The position numbers were made by a program, and so were the translations under genes. Of a DNA stretch of 64,000 bases, positions 1 to 11,051 are shown in pieces. The stretch spans positions 434,001 through 498,000 of the forward strand of contig JAIVFI010000003.1 in NCBI GenBank assembly GCA_025558095.1, given 5' to 3'. The DNA comes from Hyaloraphidium curvatum (Eukaryota > Monoblepharomycota > Hyaloraphidiomycetes > Hyaloraphidiales > Hyaloraphidiaceae). The notes under the pieces were generated by a model. It searched no databases and was not told the DNA's origin. It saw only the letters and a list, made by a program, of their open reading frames with translations. Within the stretch, counting starts at the first letter, position 1. Each line of letters starts with the position of its first letter.

Positions 1-2648
1 GCGCGAAAGACCTCTGGGGCTAGCGGGGCTCGTCAGCCGGAGCCGAGCCCCTTCCATAGCGACAACAGCATTTCGGAATCACGCCCATCCACCGCCGCAA
101 GCGCGGTCGTCCCTCCGCATCCGCATTGGGAAAACGGGGAAGCGAACGATGACACGGAGACGGAGCCGCTCGTGGAGCAGCTGGTGGTAGGACCGCTGAA
201 GAAATCGAGCGATCTCGCACATGCCCTGCAATTCAACGGTGCTTTGTTCCTCGAAACTAACGTGAGACATTGGGTGGAGAAACTGGATCGTACTCTTAGC
301 GCCACCGCAAGCCGATCCGATGTAGGAGGTGCCCTCGCTGCCATGTTCTCCGATCTTGCGACGTGCCTGGAGAACTATTTGTTGGCGGTAGGCCCGTTCC
401 TCTTCCTGGAGTGGATTCCTTTCTGAATGCAAAATCTTGCAGGTCTCTGCCTCGGATTCCAAGGCGGTTGCCGCCCTTGCTGGGCTCAAACAACCCACCG
501 AGCCTCTGGTTCGGCACGTGCTGCATTTCCTTCGTCTGCATTTGCAGTTCCTGACCCGCTTACGGGACCGGCAACGGACAATAGCCGAGTTCCTTGACGA
601 ATTTGCGCGCATGGAGGAGTGGTACCGCTGCTGGGGCCTGATACAGGGCGAGGTTCCGTCCTTGTCCGCCGGGGACGGGGCGGACAATCGCCTTGGGGAT
701 GGCCGAGACGAGGTTGCAGAGGTTGGCATGAAGCTGGGACGCCTGGTCGAAGAGATCAGGCTTCTTCGTGTCGGTGTGCGTGGCGAGGCTCCCTTGCCAA
801 CGGGCAAAAGGGACAATGCGCCGGCCGTTACAATGACCACAGCAACCAAGGCAGAGAAGAACACAGGCACAGAGCCGCTGTGGCTTTCAATTCGAAGAAC
901 TGGAGTCACCGCGCAGAGACGCAACTTGGAGCTTAATGTTTCAATTCCTGATTACTGGGCTGAACCGACGGCGCCCTATGCCGTTCAACATGTCGCGCTG
1001 GCACCGCGAGAGCTCGGTATTGGCCGGGCGGACTATGTTGTTTGCGATGGCGCCGTCGCCGAGTGTTCAGCCCAAACGAACCCGTTGCCCGACCTAGCTA
1101 GCACGTCGTCGGAAACGACTCCCGTGCAAGTGATGGATGCGGGAAGCCAGTCGCACGTGCTCCGCGACCTCGGCCAGCTGGAGGAAAAGGGCGTCGGAGA
1201 CCCGGTCGCCTGTAGAACCGCGCAGACCGAGACAGAAGCAGTCCGCACAGCATCCAAGGCCCTTGACACAGAGCCTCGCATAGAGGTTGGATGGGTGGAA
1301 CGGGCTGTTTTTGAGGTACGCGCAGTATTCCGCTGTTGGTGTTCAGATCTAATCCGCGCAGGCGCAAGTTGCCAAGAACGAGATGCGGATACTGCAGCTC
1401 ACGAGGAAGTTGCAGCAAGACACTGCAGCACTCGAGACCAAGCTGCAAGAAGCGGAGGATAGGCGCGTAGCAGAGAAGGATCGGGCGAAGAAGGAACTGC
1501 TGCTGGCCGAGGCACAAAGTGGGTTGGGCCGCTCCGATGCCAGAACGCACCTGACGTGGCCGTTACAGACGAGACGCTCCAGATCCAGTTGGCTTCCATG
1601 ACATCAGCTCTTGCCGATACCAGGATACATCTGCTTCAAACGTCGGACGTGCTGGTTCAGGCCACCAACAACGGCGACCGATCTGCGGCAGAGCTGGCAA
1701 CGCTGCGGAAGCAGCTGGCGGCCACGGAGGAATGCCTGGCAGCTTGCAAGACCGAGCTGCACGCCAACGAAGCCAGAGTTCAAGAGCTGCAGGGCGACCT
1801 ACACGCATCGAAAGCACTGGTCTCGCAGCTGGAGGAGAGCAAGGTCGAGCTCCAGGCAGAGACCGCGAGGCTGGATTCGACGATGCAGTCCCATCTTGTA
1901 AGGCGGCCCCCGACACATCTCCGTCTTGCTTATCCTTTTGCTGTAGGCTGCGTTCGACCAGCAGAAGCAGCAGCTTCTCCGCCAGGTTTACGAGCTTGAG
2001 GTCGAGCTCCAATCCTATCGACGTGGCAGACACCAGAGCAAACCGTCGCATGAGCGCAACGGATCTGCAGTTCTCCGCATCAAGGGCAAACCCGCGAGCA
2101 TTCAGCCCACGAATCCGCAGCCACGCTTGCCTGTGGGGCCGATGGGCAAGAACGCCCCGGTCGCGTCGTCTGCAGCCGGCCCCACGCTGCCGCCGCTACC
2201 TTCGGATATGGAGCTTCCAGCTCCGTCGGACGTCGCTACGGGGCCTACGACACCGACGGGGACGGGAACGCCGCCGATCGGCGTTCCGGAAGCCCCTTTG
2301 CCGGCCATGAGCACCGCCTTTGCCATGGCCGTCGCCGGCCTCGCGACCGACCATGCCGGCGCAAATGCCGAAGCACCGCCGCGGCTGGTCGCAGGCAGCG
2401 AAGCCACTGGAGGAGCCGCGATGGTGGCGGCGGAAAAGGGAACCGGGCCATCCCTTCCCGCGCCTCGACAGACGCTAGCCCAACCACAGCCTTGGCCGCG
2501 ACGTTCATGGTCTCCTCCGCGCATGCCGGCCGTCGAAATGGTTGCTCCGCCGTTTGCCGGCACTCCTCCAGCACACTGGGGCACCGCCGGCAACGGAGAT
2601 CTCTTGCGAAGCGGGCCGACGCCGACTGTAGAGAAGAGAGAACAATGA
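1..2648 (+). CDS. Coiled-coil protein with proline-rich tail (5' partial)
   Basis: The reading frame is open from base 1, so the start lies left of the window. Proposed exons are 1-387, 443-1315, 1362-1518, 1569-1897 and 1947-2648, which join in frame to at least 815 residues. The first two exons encode a mixed helical region. Exons 3 and 4 encode a long heptad-like coiled coil rich in E, K, Q, A and L (for example LATLRKQLAATEECL). The last exon begins with more coiled coil (DQQKQQLLRQVYELEVELQ), then becomes proline-, alanine- and glycine-rich and probably disordered. I do not recognise the family; a scaffold or cytoskeleton-associated role would only be a guess. Its stop codon lies 25 bp from the stop of the convergent glutaredoxin gene. 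Confidence 0.6.
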
Positions 2649-2673
2649 AGCACACGTTGACGAATTTCCACGA

Positions 2674-3812
2674 TTACAGAGCGGCCTGAGTTGCGGGCGC
2701 CACGACGTCCTTGAATTCCCCGCTCGCGACCATCTCCTTGACAATGTCCAGGCCGCCAATGAGCTCGCCCTTGACGTACAGCTGCGGGAACGTCGGCCAA
2801 TCGAACAGCTGCTTCAGACCCGCCCGGACCTCCTCATCCTCCAAAATGTCGCTGGCACGTCAAACGGTGAGCTTCAATACATGAGGGGGAGGTCGGCCCG
2901 GCTCACAAGTATCCGAATTCCACACCCTGCTCCTTGAGAATCGTCACAATCTGCCGGGAGAAGCCGCAACGGGGAGCCTCTGGAGTGCCCTTGATAAAAC
3001 ACATCACAGGTTCCTTTGAGACCAGCGCCTTGAGCTTCTGCTCCGTGTTGTTCCGCGGGACCGTCTTTTCGAACTCTCCGCTGGCGATCATCTCCTTAAC
3101 GATGTCGATTCCTCCGACCAGCTCTCCTTTCACGAAGAGCATTGGGTACGTGGGCCAGTTTGCCCAGGTCTTGAGGCCCTGCCGCACTTCCTCGTTGGAA
3201 AGGATGTTGTAGAAGCCGTAGTCGACCTGTTGCTCCTTCAGGATCTCCACGAGCTGCCTCGAGAAGCCGCAACGCGGCTGTGACGGCGTTCCCTTCATTG
3301 CCAGAAACACGTCGTACTGCGAGACGAGCTTCTTGAAGCGCTCATTGGGATCCGCAGATGCCGAGATGGCGGCCTCCTGCGGGCCTGCGGCGGCCTTGGC
3401 GGAGGCAGCAGCGACGGCCGCGGCCGACAGCTTGGCCGCTTTGGCGACGGCCGCGGAAAGTTCGGGGGCGCTGGCGCCGCTGATGCGCTCGGCAATCTGC
3501 TTCCGGTCCTTGAGGACCACGAACGACGGAACCGCGTCGATCTCGAACTCCTCCGACACATCCGGCACGTTCTCGGCCTCGATCTGACCCGGACGTGAGA
3601 GAATGTACGATTCTCGCATCGTTTCCACCGACCTTGAGGAACTTGAGGTCCGGGTACTTCTTGCTGAGCTCCTCGAAGACCTCGTTCATCTGCACGCATT
3701 GCTCCGCCCACGATGCCCAGAAATCCAGCACGGCAAAGGTCCCGGGGGGCAGTTCCTTGAAGATCTGGTCGAACTGCGCCTCATCGGCGACGTCGACCAG
3801 GTTTCCGGCCAT
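2674..3812 (-). CDS. GRX4: Monothiol glutaredoxin, Grx3/Grx4/PICOT type, with two CGFS domains
   Basis: This is a cytosolic/nuclear iron-sulfur cluster-binding monothiol glutaredoxin. The family acts in iron sensing and Fe-S delivery. Exons 3633-3812, 2907-3583 and 2674-2851 give 344 residues. The order is an N-terminal thioredoxin-like domain (residues 1-105, with WASWAEQC in place of the dithiol site), an Ala/Ser/Lys-rich linker to about residue 135, then two glutaredoxin domains. Each carries the monothiol motif CGFS (Cys about 165 and 266) after KGTP, and the conserved WPTYP/WPTFP and GG-D-I-V glutathione-site motifs. Yeast Grx3/4 have one glutaredoxin domain, whereas animal PICOT has two. 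The start [13 protein letters not shown] fits the family's short N-terminus. Confidence 0.93.
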
Positions 3813-4214
3813 CTTTGGCGGATTTCGAGAGCGATGGAATGAGCCGATCCCGGTTCGGGCAAGGGAGCTTCTGCATAAGTACCGCCTCGCGTGGCCGGCG
3901 GCGTCTCCACGTTGCACCCCCTCGCGGCTGGCGCCCATTGTGGCTGACAGCGCTTAACGTGGGTGTTTGATCGGCAGGCGCACCTCGGCGGCCGCGGGCA
4001 CCTCGTTGGGCGGACAGGCCTCTTCGCGGAACTGCGGAGGCCAAACATCTCGGCGTGGGACGCACACGCCCGGCCGGAGCGAAGCACCGCGGGCCGCAGC
4101 GCACGCGGCTGTATTTCGGGCGTCGGTGGCGGCGGCCAACCGGCGGGGTTGCGTGCTCCCCTCCGCTCCCCGGACCCCCGCCGACATCCCGGCCGTCTCG
4201 CAGGCGCCGCCGCC
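3813..4214. other. Divergent intergenic region, glutaredoxin/ZFPL1
   Basis: These 402 bp separate two divergently transcribed genes and should hold both promoters and 5' leaders. The sequence is GC-rich and I see no TATA-like element or recognisable operator. The apparent reading frames have no family motif. Confidence 0.4.
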
Positions 4215-5162
4215 ATGGGCCTCTGCAAATGCCGCACCGTTACGAATCTCTTCTGCTTCCAACACCGGAAGAACGTCTGCGAGAAGTGCATCATCACGGA
4301 CCACCCCAAAGTGAGCGGGGCGCCGTGCCCTCTCCCTGGAATCTCCTCACGCCGGTGTGACTCGCCCCGCAGTGCGTGGTTCGCTCGTACCTGCAGTGGC
4401 TGCAAGACAGCGACTATGAGCCTCTGTGCCAGCTGTGCAAGGGCTCCCTTGACCAGGGCGAGCTCGTCCGGTTGACCTGCCTCGGTGAGCGACCCCGCCC
4501 GCGGGCCTGTCGCGGCGGAGACTCACAAGCGGCGCAGACCTCTTCCACACCAACTGCGTAAACGATGCCTGCAACCAGCTCCCCAACACCACCGCCCCCG
4601 CTGGCTACATGTGCGCGACGTGCCAGACTCCCATCATCCCTCCCGACAACGTCAACTCCCCCCTCGCGGAGATCATCCGCTCCAAATTCCAGGACGCGAA
4701 ATGGGCGCAGCACATCCTGCCGCGGAAGCCGCTGCCCTCGGCGGCGGCGGAGCCCACACTGGACGGGCACAAACACGACGACGCGGACGCGAACGGGAAG
4801 CCGCCGCCGATAGTCACCCAGTTCGACTCGGGGGCGGGGGCGGCGGCCGTGATACCCATGGGGAGCGCCGGGCCGACGACGGGGATCCCGGAGACTCTGC
4901 CTCGGAAGGCGGCGGCGAGGGAGAACAAGGATGCGGACGACGACAAGTACGGCAAGGGGGGGAGGGGCGAACCGGGGATGCTTGGCACCTTGCTCAGGTG
5001 GGCACCTTCAGGCATGGTGCCGCGGAGGCCCGCTAACGGTTGCGCTGCCGCAGTGACCTGAAACCGCGGAGAATCGGGTACCGAAAGGCGCTCATCTATT
5101 TGCTAGTGGCTGTCATTGTCGTCGGCGTCGTCCTGGCATCCATGTATCAGACCGAAGAGTGA
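4215..5162 (+). CDS. ZFPL1: ZFPL1-like zinc-finger integral membrane protein (Golgi)
   Basis: This is a homologue of zinc finger protein-like 1, a cis-Golgi membrane protein that in animals supports Golgi integrity. Exons 4215-4310, 4373-4484, 4538-4997 and 5054-5162 give 258 residues. The N-terminus [15 protein letters not shown] begins a B-box-like cysteine/histidine cluster ([12 protein letters not shown]). A RING-like finger follows, spanning [18 protein letters not shown], the FHTNC motif and CATCQTPI. A disordered, acidic and glycine-rich middle leads to a basic patch (KPRRIGYRK) and a C-terminal membrane segment, [19 protein letters not shown]. The order of both fingers and the terminal anchor match the family. 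ZFPL1 is patchy in fungi, which is one reason to suspect an early-diverging lineage. Confidence 0.9.
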
Positions 5163-5469
5163 TTTGAATGCACTGCTTTACTACCTCGCTGGCGGTGGTG
5201 AGGAGTTGTGCGCACCAGTCGGCACGTGAACCGACAATCAACAAAGTCTCCAAACGAGTGCAGGCCGCACATCGGTCTCGCAGAGTTGATTTGGACTCGG
5301 AGAAACATCTTCTTGGACTGCGGGATCGCGCCAGACCCCGGCCACTGAAGCTTGGCCGCCGTCTCCCCGCCTTCCTCGTTGCCTGGCCCCTTGTCGGCAA
5401 TCTCTCCGCCCGCCGAGGACTCCCTTGAATCCGTGCTGCACATTTGTTTCCTGAATTCAGCTTGCCGGA
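5163..5469. other. Intergenic region, ZFPL1 to PXMP4
   Basis: About 307 bp lie between two tandem plus-strand genes. They must contain the ZFPL1 3' end and the PXMP4 promoter. I see no repeat, RNA gene or conserved coding motif here. Confidence 0.4.
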
Positions 5470-6240
5470 ATGGCCGAGCTCGGCACCTTCACGAAGAAGA
5501 TTCTGTTGAACCCGGAGTGGCAGGAGGTCCTTGCCATCGTCAAGGGCGCGCGCAATGGCGCCGTCTACGGCGCCAAGATCAGGTTTCCCCATGCCCTGGT
5601 CATGACCTTCATGTTCCGCGACGGCCCGTGGGTTTTCCGTGCGCATTCGCCCGCGACCGTGCTGACCTGGCGGTGGCAAGGCTGCGGGACAAGATCCGCT
5701 TCATCCTTACCGCGACCATCAACCACGCGACCAACCTGCTCAAGTTTGCGACCATCTACAAGTCGATCCTCTTCGTCCTGCGCCGGCTCCAGGGCAAGGA
5801 GGCCTTCGTCGACACCTTCATCGCCGGCGCCGTCGGCGGCTACATCGTGTTCCACGACGAGAACCCCATAAACCAGCAGGTGGGTGGCACGTTGAAGGTT
5901 GAGCTGCAGATGGACCCCTTACACGGTTCCGGAAGATCGTGCTGTACCTCTTCTCGCGCGTCATGTTCGGCCTGGGGAAGCTTGCCTACAAGAAGGGCCT
6001 CGTCACCGCGCCCAACAACTCGTTCGCCCTCTTCGCGGCCTTCTGCTGGGGCATGGTCATGTTCCTGTTCAGGCACGAGCGGGACATTCTGCAGGCCTCG
6101 CTGGCGTCGAGCATGCAGTACATTTATCTTGACTCTGGTACGCCAACGCTTGGCCGCTCGCCGTGCCACTCTGATGCTCTGCTTGCGTGCCTCCAGAGAA
6201 GTGGACTTCGCCGAGGACCTTCTTGTGGCACAACAAGTGA
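5470..6240 (+). CDS. PXMP4: Peroxisomal membrane protein 4 (PMP24), Tim17-like fold
   Basis: This multi-spanning peroxisomal membrane protein is related in fold to the Tim17/Tim22/Tim23 family; its function is not established. Exons 5470-5627, 5681-5879, 5936-6137 and 6197-6240 give 200 residues, close to the 212 of the human protein. Family signatures include KGARNGAVYGAKIRFPHALVM near the N-terminus, a stretch around ATINHATNLLKFATIYKSIL, GAVGGYIVF followed by NPINQQI, and SRVMFGLGKLAYKKG. The last exon gives the short tail EKWTSPRTFLWHNK. Every junction restores continuous similarity to the family, so the model is secure. Confidence 0.93.
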
Positions 6241-6478
6241 ATGGACTGTGTCTCGGAGGCGCCAAGCAGGTATCAGGTCTGTGTCGCGGGGACGGAAGGT
6301 GGAATTGCAGAGATCTTGGAGTACAGCCGCTTGCGAATGTATCGAATGCCATATACGCCGATCGTCGAGGCGGTTTAGGACGAAAGCGTGACACGCTAAA
6401 GCTGATCCCGCGGTGACCTCGCGAGTCACGAGCCCCCTGATCTTGAGCCCTCAACCCGCGATAAGCCCCGGCAGGCCG

Positions 6479-9400
6479 ATGGACAGCGAAGCGTCGATTG
6501 CGCTGAGCACGGCCGGGGGCTCGCGGAGACCGGAAGCGGCCCCGGAGGCTCAAAGCTCGCCGCAACTGTACGCCTCTACTGCATCGCCTCCTCCGGCGGT
6601 CCGCAGGTCGACGGTCTTCCCTCCACGCCGCGGTTCCGATGATGAGTACAGCAGCGATGGGTCCGATGACGACCACGACCCGGAGGCATTCCTGTTTGGC
6701 GACCGGAGCGAGGACGATGGCCACCGGAGGTCCCATGACGGGCAAGCGTCGGGCCAGCTTTCGGGCCAGCTTTCGGGCCAGCTTTCGGGCCAGCTTTCGG
6801 GCCAGCTTTCGGGCCACGGCGAGCCACCGCGGATAGTGACACATGACGATGAGCGGGATAGCCTGCACGAAGACGGTGCTGCGAGCCGGGGGAACGGCCA
6901 AGGAGCTTCGGCATCGTTCCGCGGGTCGGGCCGGTACGGGAGGGCCAGCGGCTCGCGAAGCTTCTACGAGGCTCCGTTGAACTACGGCTCGGACTCGGAG
7001 GACGACGATGACGAAGACGCCGGACCTACGCAGTCTCTTCTCGTGGAGCGCGGCACGGATGGACCTGGGCCTAGGCCGCCAAAGAGCCGCCGAACTCGCA
7101 GGGCGCCGTCGGGGGCCAGATCGAAGCCGCCTTCAGGGAGCCGCGTGGGATTTCTGCGTTTTCTCGCCGGTGCAGGGAAGCGTCCCGTGGAGGAGATCCC
7201 CTCGAGACCTATGAACGCCCCGTACTCCACTTTACCGCACAGCCGGTACGATGATGGGCCTACCATCACGATTGACTACGGGCCGGATACGCCGGATCCC
7301 GATCTGAAGTTCCTGCCCCGGGAGCAGTCCATCAGGCTGTGGCAGCAGGCCACGTCTTCGTCGAGCAACCTCGATCGCTTCCTGTCACGGTGCTACTCGT
7401 ACTTTGTCGGGAAGGGTATCCATTGCATCGTGTTGGAACGCGTGCTCGGCCTAATGTAAGTTGCTGCTCGACTCTAAGCATGGGCGACACCATGCTAATC
7501 CCTGCTGATCAGAATCTTGGCGTTCGTCATGTGGTTCTCCATTTTCCTGTTCAGCTGCATCGACTACTCGCTCCTGACAAAGGGCAAGTCCCTGTCGGAT
7601 ATCATGGTTCCGCAGTGCTTGAGCAAGTAGGATCAGAAGTGGCATGCGCTCCCATTGTACTCACAGCTGCCTGTCCGAAGGATCCACGGACTCCCCATGA
7701 TCTTCATTGTCCTCTTTTGGTTCTGGTGGATTTCGCAGTGTGTCCAGCTTTTCCTTGACTACCCCAAGCTTCGGGAAATGTACAACTTCTACACGTTCCT
7801 GCTCGAGATCCCAGATGTAAGTCGTGCATTGCGCGATTCCGCTCCTGCTCACATCATGCCGATCAGGTCGACGTGCAATCGGTCTCTTGGACACTCGTTG
7901 TTTCCCGCCTCACCAAGCTGCCCCTGCCAGAGCCTTCCTCCCCGGTTTCTAGCCCTCCTCGCCACGGCGAACCAGCCGTCCCTGCGGAGCTCTCTTCCCT
8001 TTCTATCGCGTCCCGGATCTTGCGCCGCGAGAACTACTGGATCCCGGTGATTACGCAGTCGGAGCTCGTGGATCTTGGCATGCCCTTTTTCGGCGACGTC
8101 CTTACCAAGAGCATGGAATGGAACCTGTGGGTGTCGATCTTCGGCTGGCTCTTCGACAAGAGCGGCGGATCAGTCCGGCGACGAGTCAGGCAAGGGGGGC
8201 AACGAGCAAAGGCCGGCCTAGTGTCGGGGTAGGTTGCGCTCCTTGTCGTGTCGCGCAGCTCTCACCGTGGCCCTTCTCTAGGCTTAAGCGTCGTTTCATC
8301 ATTCTGGGGATCCTTAACTTTGTGTTCTCGCCCCTGATCGTCGGCTTTGTTTTGCTGTACTTCTTCTTTAAGTACGCTGAGGTGGGCGCGAACATCAGAG
8401 ATGCAAAGCCGAGAACCGCGTTGAAACGGACCCGTTCGCAGCAACTTCAAAAGTCGCCGACCCTGCTCAACATGCGCGGATACTCGAGGATCGCAAAGTG
8501 GAAGTTCCGCGAGTTCAACGAGCTGCCGCACTACTTCCACGAGCGACTGAACAAGTCCCATTTGAAGGCGGTAGCGTACATGGACGGATTCCCCAAGGCC
8601 AAGTTGGCCATCGTTGCCCGCTTTGTCACCTTCATTTCTGGCTCTTTCGCCGCGGTGCTTGCTCTCGCTGCTTGGCTGGACGAGGATCTGCTCCTCAACT
8701 TCTATATCACTCCGGGTCGATCGGGCTTATTCTACATCGGACTTTTCGGTGGCATCTTGGCCATTGGGCGGGCCCTTACGCCGGATCCGTACGCTACCTA
8801 CGATCCCAGGCGGCTCATGGAGACGGTGGCGCGGGACACGCACTATCTGCCGCCCGAGTGGCAGTCGAATCTCCACGCGGACGAAGTGCGCAAGGAGTTT
8901 TCGAAACTGTTCCAGCTCAAGATCCTTCTTTTCGTGCAGGAGATCGTGGGCATCTTCTGGACTCCGTGGGTGCTCCTGACGAGGATGCCGGACAATGCCG
9001 AGCGGATCGTGGACTTCTTCGTGGACAACACGGCGTTCGATGAGGGTGTTGGTTGGGTGTGCCGGTTCGCGCTCTTTGATCTGGCCCGCGCGCCCGATGC
9101 GGGAGCTGCTGGCCACGACGATGGTTATTTCGAAGGGACTGCGAAGATGGAGCAGAGCATGGTCGACTTCCGTCTCCACCATCAGGACTGGCAACCGAAC
9201 CCCGAGTCGTCAATGTACCTGTCTCGAGTCTTGGAGGAGCCCAGCCAGCCGACATCGCCGTATACCACGGCCACGAGGCCGGACACTCTCGCTCCGCCTG
9301 TGCAATCACGCGGACGCATCTCTGTGAACGCCCTCTTTTCTCACCAGGCCAGAATTGGTGCCGCGAAGCGCACCGTTTCAGGGCAAACTGCGCGGCCTCT

Positions 9401-9653
9401 GGAGCCCGAGATGCCTCTCACGGATCTTGCTGGAAACTCCGTCCCGGTTGCTCCGGGGACGTCACTTTTCGGATCTCCGTTTAGGGCTGATGGCTTGGCA
9501 GCCACGGAGCTGCAGCCCACACCGCCGAGGACTCACATCGGCGATTCGGCATCCGCAAGCCGGTTCTCGAGCGTCAGCGTCATGGACGGAAAGCAGGGAG
9601 TCGTCAACGTTTTCAAGGAGGTGTACGACGTTGGGATGCAAGGGTTGCTCTAG
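6479..9653 (+). CDS. ATG9: Autophagy protein ATG9 (lipid scramblase)
   Basis: ATG9 is the multi-spanning membrane protein that seeds the autophagosome and scrambles lipids between leaflets. Exons 6479-7455, 7513-7626, 7681-7816, 7867-8228 and 8282-9653 give 986 residues. The first 300 or so residues are disordered, Ser/Asp/Gly-rich and cytosolic. They contain five exact SGQL repeats at residues 91-110 (6749-6808). The conserved core begins near FLSRCYSYFVGKGIHCI. It continues through the membrane segment LAFVMWFSIFLFSCIDYSLL, the VPQC motif, IPDVDVQSVSWTLVV, the hallmark ASRILRRENYWI, and LLLNFYITPGRSGLFYIG. The 3' splice site at 7680 was chosen because it joins VPQCLSK to IHGLPMIFI in frame. 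The C-terminal tail is Ser/Thr-rich. The stop is 7 bp from that of the convergent PP2C gene. Confidence 0.95.
6749..6808 (+). repeat. Five perfect 12-bp tandem repeats inside ATG9
   Basis: The unit tcgggccagctt is repeated five times without a mismatch and encodes SGQL each time. A sixth, diverged copy follows (SGHG). It lies in the disordered N-terminal tail, and the 12-bp period means length changes keep the frame. Confidence 0.95.
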
Positions 9654-9660
9654 ACACTCT

Positions 9661-10911
9661 CTATGTCTGCCACTCGAAGAAGACGCAAACGACCGTGATG
9701 TTGTCGCTGCCCTGCATTTGTCCGAGCTTCCCGCAAAGCAGCTCAGCGGCCTGCTGGGGCGAAATTCCTTCTTCCTTCCGATCCGCAATCCATTCGACAA
9801 TGTCCTGGCACGAAACGAGCAATCAGATTGCGTCAGTCAGCGGCTTAGCCAAGCAAAAACCTCGTCTTGTACGTAATCCCAAAGGCCATCACTTGCGAGC
9901 TGGCATGCGACCAGTGATCAGTCGGACTGGGCGGCAGCAGCAGCCTATCCACTCACGACCAGGAACTGATGGCCAGGCTGAAGCTGGACTCGCACGATCG
10001 TGGGAGCAGAGGAGACCCAGTCGGCTTCTTTCTGCGATCGGCGTACATCGTAAATCACGCATGACCACGAGGGCTGGATTTCGCACTCGCCTCATTCGCA
10101 GGTGCTTTAAATGCAAAGTCTCCGAGAGCACGAGTCATGTTGAGCGACTGTGCGAGCGCGTAAGTTCCAGCCAGAGCAATCGAACACTATACCCACGTGC
10201 GTTCTTGTGTGCACGCGCCCCTGACTGACGATCGCCTCCGTGTTTTGCAGCCGAACCTGCTCCTTCGGCACTGAAGGCTTGTGGTCCTGGGAAACGCGGA
10301 TGGCGAAGAAGTCGGTTCCTTCCCCTCGCTCCGCGAGAACCGCTCGGCTGTCGCCGACATTGGCAATGAAAAGCATGTCGTCGACTATCAGCGCAACTGT
10401 GGGGTGTGGGAGCATGAGTTGTCCGAGGCGCTCTACCTACTAACGAAAAAGCCCCACCCGTCGCGGTCGTCCCTCCTCTCTTCTCCTCCACGTGCACAGT
10501 CTGGTACAGCTCACGGTCCTCGGCAAGGAAGCCGTTTGCCAGAGCGAGCGGGAAATTGCCCTCCGTGAACGCCTTGTCTTCGACGATGTGCCGATGTATG
10601 TTCTCGGATGCGTGGCGAGCATATGACTCCGAACCATGTCCGTCGAAAACGCCGATGATCGCATGCCGACGAGCGCCCTCTGAGGGCAAGGGCGAAGCTG
10701 TGAGGGGCGGACACCCAGGCGACCAGGCTTGCCAACCCTTTTCCGCCACTGGCGAAGGCTCGGCCATTGCAGCGGCTTCTCCTTCAGCCATGAGCCCGTT
10801 GTCTACAAACGACAGTGCGTCTTGTTGGTAACCGCGCGAGCCCTGTGCCTGGGCGGCGCCGCAATGGAGGTAGAGGGTCGGCCTCTCGTCGACAGTCTGG
10901 TCCGATTCCAT
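9661..10911 (-). CDS. PP2C-family protein serine/threonine phosphatase
   Basis: This is a metal-dependent (PPM/PP2C) phosphatase. Exons 10458-10911, 10197-10396, 10087-10147, 9957-10027, 9861-9899 and 9661-9804 give 322 residues. The metal-binding signatures are in order: GYQQDA near the N-terminus, GVFDGHGSE, ANVGDSRAVL, MTRALGDFAFK, LASDGLWDYV and GSDNITVV just before the C-terminus. Two junctions needed care. The acceptor at 10028 (AAAG) restores the run into KADWVSS, and the acceptor at 9900 restores FLVLASDGLWD. The start is the first ATG giving a sensible N-terminus (MESDQTVDE); the frame is open further upstream but without an earlier ATG. Substrate and pathway cannot be told from sequence. 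Confidence 0.9.
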
Positions 10912-11051
10912 GGTGTGCACGGCGTAGAAGGCCAAAAGAACGAAGGCGGGGAGAGCCCGATACGGCGTCTGCCGCTGGATTTCGGAGGAGTTCGGGGACA
11001 AGTTTGCGTGGCGGACGGTGACGTGGCCAGGCGCGGGTAAACTTCATTGCC

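Noticed and set aside
79-924. 281-codon minus-strand frame at the left end
   Set aside because: The plus strand carries a consistent spliced coiled-coil gene over the same bases; the minus frame is Ser/Arg-rich and featureless.
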